A DNA stretch of 64,000 nucleotides from TMP-7 sp038212445 (GTDB lineage: Bacteria > Acidobacteriota > Terriglobia > Bryobacterales > Bryobacteraceae): positions 37,846 to 101,845 of the forward strand of contig JBBQUM010000028.1 in the NCBI GenBank assembly GCA_038212445.1. The letters run 5' to 3'. The notes under the pieces are model-generated. The model did not search any database. It worked only from the letters and a program-made list of their open reading frames with translations, and was not told the origin of the DNA. The translations under genes and the position numbers were made by a program. Within the stretch, counting starts at the first letter, position 1; every line of letters starts with the position of its first letter. This document shows positions 61,038-64,000 of this stretch, piece after piece.

Positions 61038-61794
61038 ATGTTGCGGATGTGCATACTCGCGAGTGTCTGCATCCTGCCGGCATTGGGCGAGGTGAGCGGA
61101 CGTGTGGTTGAAGTTCGCTCCGGCAATCCGCTTGCCTCGGTGGATGTGCACGTCGATGGCGTCTTCAGAATCTGCGATTTGAGTTCGGAAGACTATCGAA
61201 TTAGATCCGCCTTTCACCGGCAAGCTCTGTCTGAGTTCTTTGCCGATCGACCGAGCCCCGTACATGGATGAGGTCCGAAAGCTTTTCATCCAACCAGCGT
61301 TTCCGGGCTCCTTCAAATTCGCCTCGCTGCTCGCCGACGAATACGAATTCCGATCGCAGGATCGCCGGATGGCTGGTACGTCAAGGAGGCGTCCTTGGGA
61401 CGGCATCGCTTTACGCGAACCGCTGCGGATGAACACAGCCACACTGGCACACGTCGATCCACGTTGTCCTCGCACGCGACGGCGGCGCCGCAAACGTGCA
61501 GGTCTCGACGAAAGACAATTCGCCGGTCCCCGAATGCAAGTGATTCTGATGCCAGTGAATGCGACGCCCGAGGTGGTGATCGCGGCAGCACTCATCACTC
61601 GCCAGGCGGATCAAAATGGGGCGTACAAATCGCGGCTACTCGCGCCCGGCAAGTATCTCGCCCTGGCGACGAGCATCCATCCGTCGAGGAGCTACGAGAA
61701 CATCGCCCGGCTGTGGAATGTCCGGTCAAAGGCCAAAGAGATCGCGCTTACCGCCGGCAAGACTCTCGACGTGAAGCTCGAACCCATCGATTAG
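61038..61794 (+). pseudogene. Frameshifted exported carboxypeptidase-regulatory-like protein
   Basis: Sense is spread over three plus frames. From 61038: a signal peptide (MLRMCILASVCILPALG) and VSGRVVEVRSGNPLASVDVH, the start of a carboxypeptidase regulatory-like (beta-sandwich) domain. Then VRKLFIQPAFPGSFKFASLL in another frame, WYVKEASLGRHRFTRTAAD in a third, IHVVLARDGGAANVQV again shifted, and finally VILMPVNATPEVVIAAALIT to KTLDVKLEPID. At least four frameshifts, so nonfunctional. The last 100 codons are intact. Function of the ancestor unknown. Confidence 0.75.
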
Positions 61795-61849
61795 ACCTTT
61801 GGCGACCCGCCTGGGTTGTACATAGAGTGCGCGGACCCCTTGAGGCGAT

Positions 61850-62296
61850 TCAACGCGCCCGCCCCGCACTATTCGCGCCTTGCGTGGCTGGCAACATGTT
61901 CCGGATGGCTTCGATTCGCCATCCACCCGAACCTCGCTTCATGATGAAGGTCGACCACATTTTCCGGTCGCCGATCTCATAGCGGGCGTCCGCGATGGCG
62001 ACGCCTCCGCCGAGAAAGCGAATAGTTTCGACGGTGAGAGTCCGCTTCCCGGTCTCGCGGGCGGAACTGGCCAACATACCTCGCACCAGTGCGTCCCTGC
62101 CCCGGCGCCACTCCCCATTCGAAACAAGCTGATCCGCATCGTCGGAGAACAGCTCGCCAATCTTCCTGGAATCGCTCAGTTCGCGCGCGTCGGCATAACG
62201 CCGCACCATCTCGCGAACCGCTGATTCGTCACTGGATCTGCCGCCAGTTTGAGCAGCCAGTAATTGCGCACAAAGCAGACAAGCTGCGAATTTCAT
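61850..62296 (-). CDS. Exported SnoaL/NTF2-like protein (SgcJ/EcaC type)
   Basis: A 148-residue protein with a signal peptide (FAACLLCAQLLAAQ). VREMVRRYADARELSD, LFSDDADQLVSNGEWRRGRD and KRGSGGWRIEAIRNM match the NTF2-like cone fold of SgcJ/EcaC proteins, which bind small ligands or act as simple enzymes. Full length and undamaged. Function unknown. Confidence 0.85.
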   Translation of the reverse strand: MKFAACLLCAQLLAAQTGGRSSDESAVREMVRRYADARELSDSRKIGELFSDDADQLVSNGEWRRGRDALVRGMLASSARETGKRTLTVETIRFLGGGVAIADARYEIGDRKMWSTFIMKRGSGGWRIEAIRNMLPATQGANSAGRAR

Positions 62297-62417
62297 TAGA
62301 GACTCAGTTTACTCTCACTTGCAGACAGCGTCGGAAAGAGTCCGCATCCCTGCATCTTCGCGGCACGTTAGCCGTGAGCCTCTCGCGAGGCGAACAAGTG
62401 TCGGGGCCGAAACACCC

Positions 62418-63864
62418 TCAGCAGGGTATATCGTCAGAAGGAAAGTCGCCGGAGGTATGCAGCGTCCATTCGCCTTCTTCGCGCAACTCCAGCACCTTGG
62501 AGTGATATCGAACCAGAGCAGGGTGATGGCTTACGCTAATGAACGTCGTAGGCATTGACGACAGGCGCTGGTACAACGCGGCTTCGTTCCCACGGTCGAG
62601 CGCGCTGGTGGCTTCGTCCAAAAGGATGTAGCGTGGATTCGTCAGCAGGGCTCGGGCAAACGCCAGGCGCTGCCGCTCGCCGGCCGATAGAATTTTGTCG
62701 AAATCGAATTCACGGTCGAAGCCGCCGCAGCGCTCCACTAGGTGTCCCAGGTTGACCTGCTGCAGCACCTCAATCAGTTCCTCGTCGCTAACCTGGCGAT
62801 TGAGGTTGGGATAGTTCAGCTGAGCGCGCAACGACCCGACAATCATATAGGCTTGCTGCGGCAGAAAGAGCAGGTCGCCGCTCTTGGGCCGCCGTAGTGT
62901 GCCTTCCCCAGAGTCCCAAAGCCCGGCAATGGTGCGCAGGATGGAACTCTTCCCGAGGCCGCTTGCGCCTACAATCATGAGGCTCTCGCCATGCGGTACG
63001 CCGAGCGAAAGACCCCGCACCAGCGTGCGCTCGTAGTTGGGTGTTGCGAGCGTGACGTTATTGAACGCCAGCTCCTCGGCATCCTCGGTTAGAATTCGGG
63101 TTCGCGGAACAAGCACCGGTTCCGGCACCGGAGCGCCTCCGTTCGAACGCTTTCTTCCCCAACGCCGCTTCTTCCTCACTGGAGTTGGGACGTTGTCAAG
63201 GGCGTTCTTGAACTCCTCCAGGCGGCCAACGCTCGCCGCATATTTGCTGATATCGTCCAGATTGTTAATGAGCAGCGAGAGTGCGCTCAGAATCTGCGTA
63301 AATGCGCCGGTGGCCTGAACAATGCTGCCTACTTCCAGCTCGCCGCGCAGCACCCGTGGCGCTATGATCAGCGTCGGCAACACCAGGGTTACGAAGCTAT
63401 TGCCGTAGAAGCAGGTATTCAACCCCAGCGACCAGCGGATGATGCTACGGCCGTTGAGAAAAAGCTTGTCGAAGACGCGCCGTACTTGCCCCTGCTCCTG
63501 TTGTTCCCCGTGGTACAACGCAATCGCCTCGGCGTTCTCACGCACACGGACCAGCCCAAAACGAAAATCAGCCTCGCGCTGACGTTGCACAGAGCGCAGC
63601 CACACCAGTTTTTCGCCAAACACCCGAAATGTCACAACCGTAATCACGGCCGCATAGAGCAGCAGGAAAACTACCAGCGAATTCGAAATCGCCCACAGCA
63701 CGCTGCTGAACGCCACCAGCTGAATGATCCCCGAGGCAAAGGTGAGAACCAGGCTTAAGGACTGCTGGGTGAAAGCGGAAATATCGTCGCAGAGACGTTG
63801 ATCGGGGTTATCGATGTCCGGGCGCGTTAACAGCCGGTAATAGCCGCGGTCGGTGAAGTATTTA
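62418..63864 (-). pseudogene. ABC transporter (SbmA/BacA-YddA type, fused ATPase), 5' end lost
   Basis: The open frame encodes part of a membrane domain (YFTDRGYYRL, DNPDQRLCDDISAFTQQ, VITVVTFRVFGEKLVWL) and a complete ATPase: Walker A GASGLGKSS, signature LSAGERQRLAFARAL, Walker B YILLDEATSALD, and SHHPALV. This is the YddA/ABC_membrane_2 arrangement. The N-terminal helices are absent. In-frame codons end at a TAA at 63900-63902, and the only candidate start inside is a GTG at 63716, far into the domain. The break coincides with the apparent insertion-sequence end at 63865. Probably inactive. Confidence 0.65.
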
Positions 63865-64000
63865 GGGCTCTGGGCGAGAATGTGAAGGGCATCCCATTTT
63901 TAGGCCGCTCGACGCAGAACCAGGAATTCAGTCTTGAGAGTAGCGAACCGCTGGGCTTTCAGCAGTAGATATCGCAGATTCTTGTACCCGCGTCCCCTAC
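63865..64000 (-). mobile_element. End of an apparent insertion sequence cutting the ABC gene
   Basis: From 63865 the plus strand reads GGGCTCTGGGCGAGAATG, the kind of GG-starting terminal repeat seen in ISL3-like elements. On the minus strand a frame entering from the right edge reads RGYKNLRYLLLKAQRFATL and stops at TAA 63900-63902, 36 nt inside that end, as a transposase C-terminus would. The family assignment is tentative because only 136 bp are visible. Confidence 0.4.

Overview
The window looks like chromosomal DNA of an acidobacterium close to the Solibacter/Bryobacter group (Bryobacterales). Pointers are: two secreted proteins ending in the Solibacter-type C-terminal domain (586-2718 and 44930-46808), a large SBBP-repeat propeller protein, a Ser/Thr kinase fused to a TolB/PD40 propeller, paired DUF1800/DUF1501 genes, BlaI/M56 regulation, and high GC with long antisense open frames. 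Taxonomy is inferred from gene content only.

Layout. 1-10 kb: aldo/keto reductase end, SBBP propeller protein, a degenerate M50-like membrane protein, a BlaI-M56/TPR/TonB signalling pair with its own promoter-operator, and a kinase-propeller. 10-19 kb: CarD regulator, then a minus-strand housekeeping run (dciA-like, gatC, gatA, sugar isomerase) and the purQ-purL-purF operon. 19-30 kb: aquaporin, formamidase-like protein, diheme cytochrome, Tat-exported enolase-superfamily protein, TonB, DedA-type protein, ligA, a diacylglycerol-kinase-like gene without a usable normal start codon, and two exported phosphatases. 30-45 kb: frameshifted hydrolase, DsbA-like/MauE pair, purM-purN with an exported-looking nucleosidase, three translationally coupled amidohydrolase paralogues of which only the middle one keeps its metal ligands, galU, DUF1501/DUF1800, a threonine dehydratase-like enzyme and tRNA-Arg(CCG). 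45-55 kb: a broken glycosidase-like gene, a NarL-type two-component pair, and an intact RND efflux operon ending in a 46-residue membrane protein. 55-64 kb: a decaying zone with at least three multiply damaged genes and an ABC transporter gene apparently cut by the end of an insertion sequence.

Themes. Core genes (gatCA, purFLQ, purMN, ligA, galU) are intact, while damage is confined to accessory genes, most of it in 56-64 kb. Several start codons sit only 5-14 nt after a TATAAT-like hexamer, suggesting leaderless or very short-leader mRNAs. No CRISPR array, prophage, defence island or biosynthetic cluster was found. The most unusual items are the amidohydrolase trio, the M56-TPR-TonB sensor with its tandem operator, the degenerate M50 protein, and the RND pump with altered proton-relay positions.
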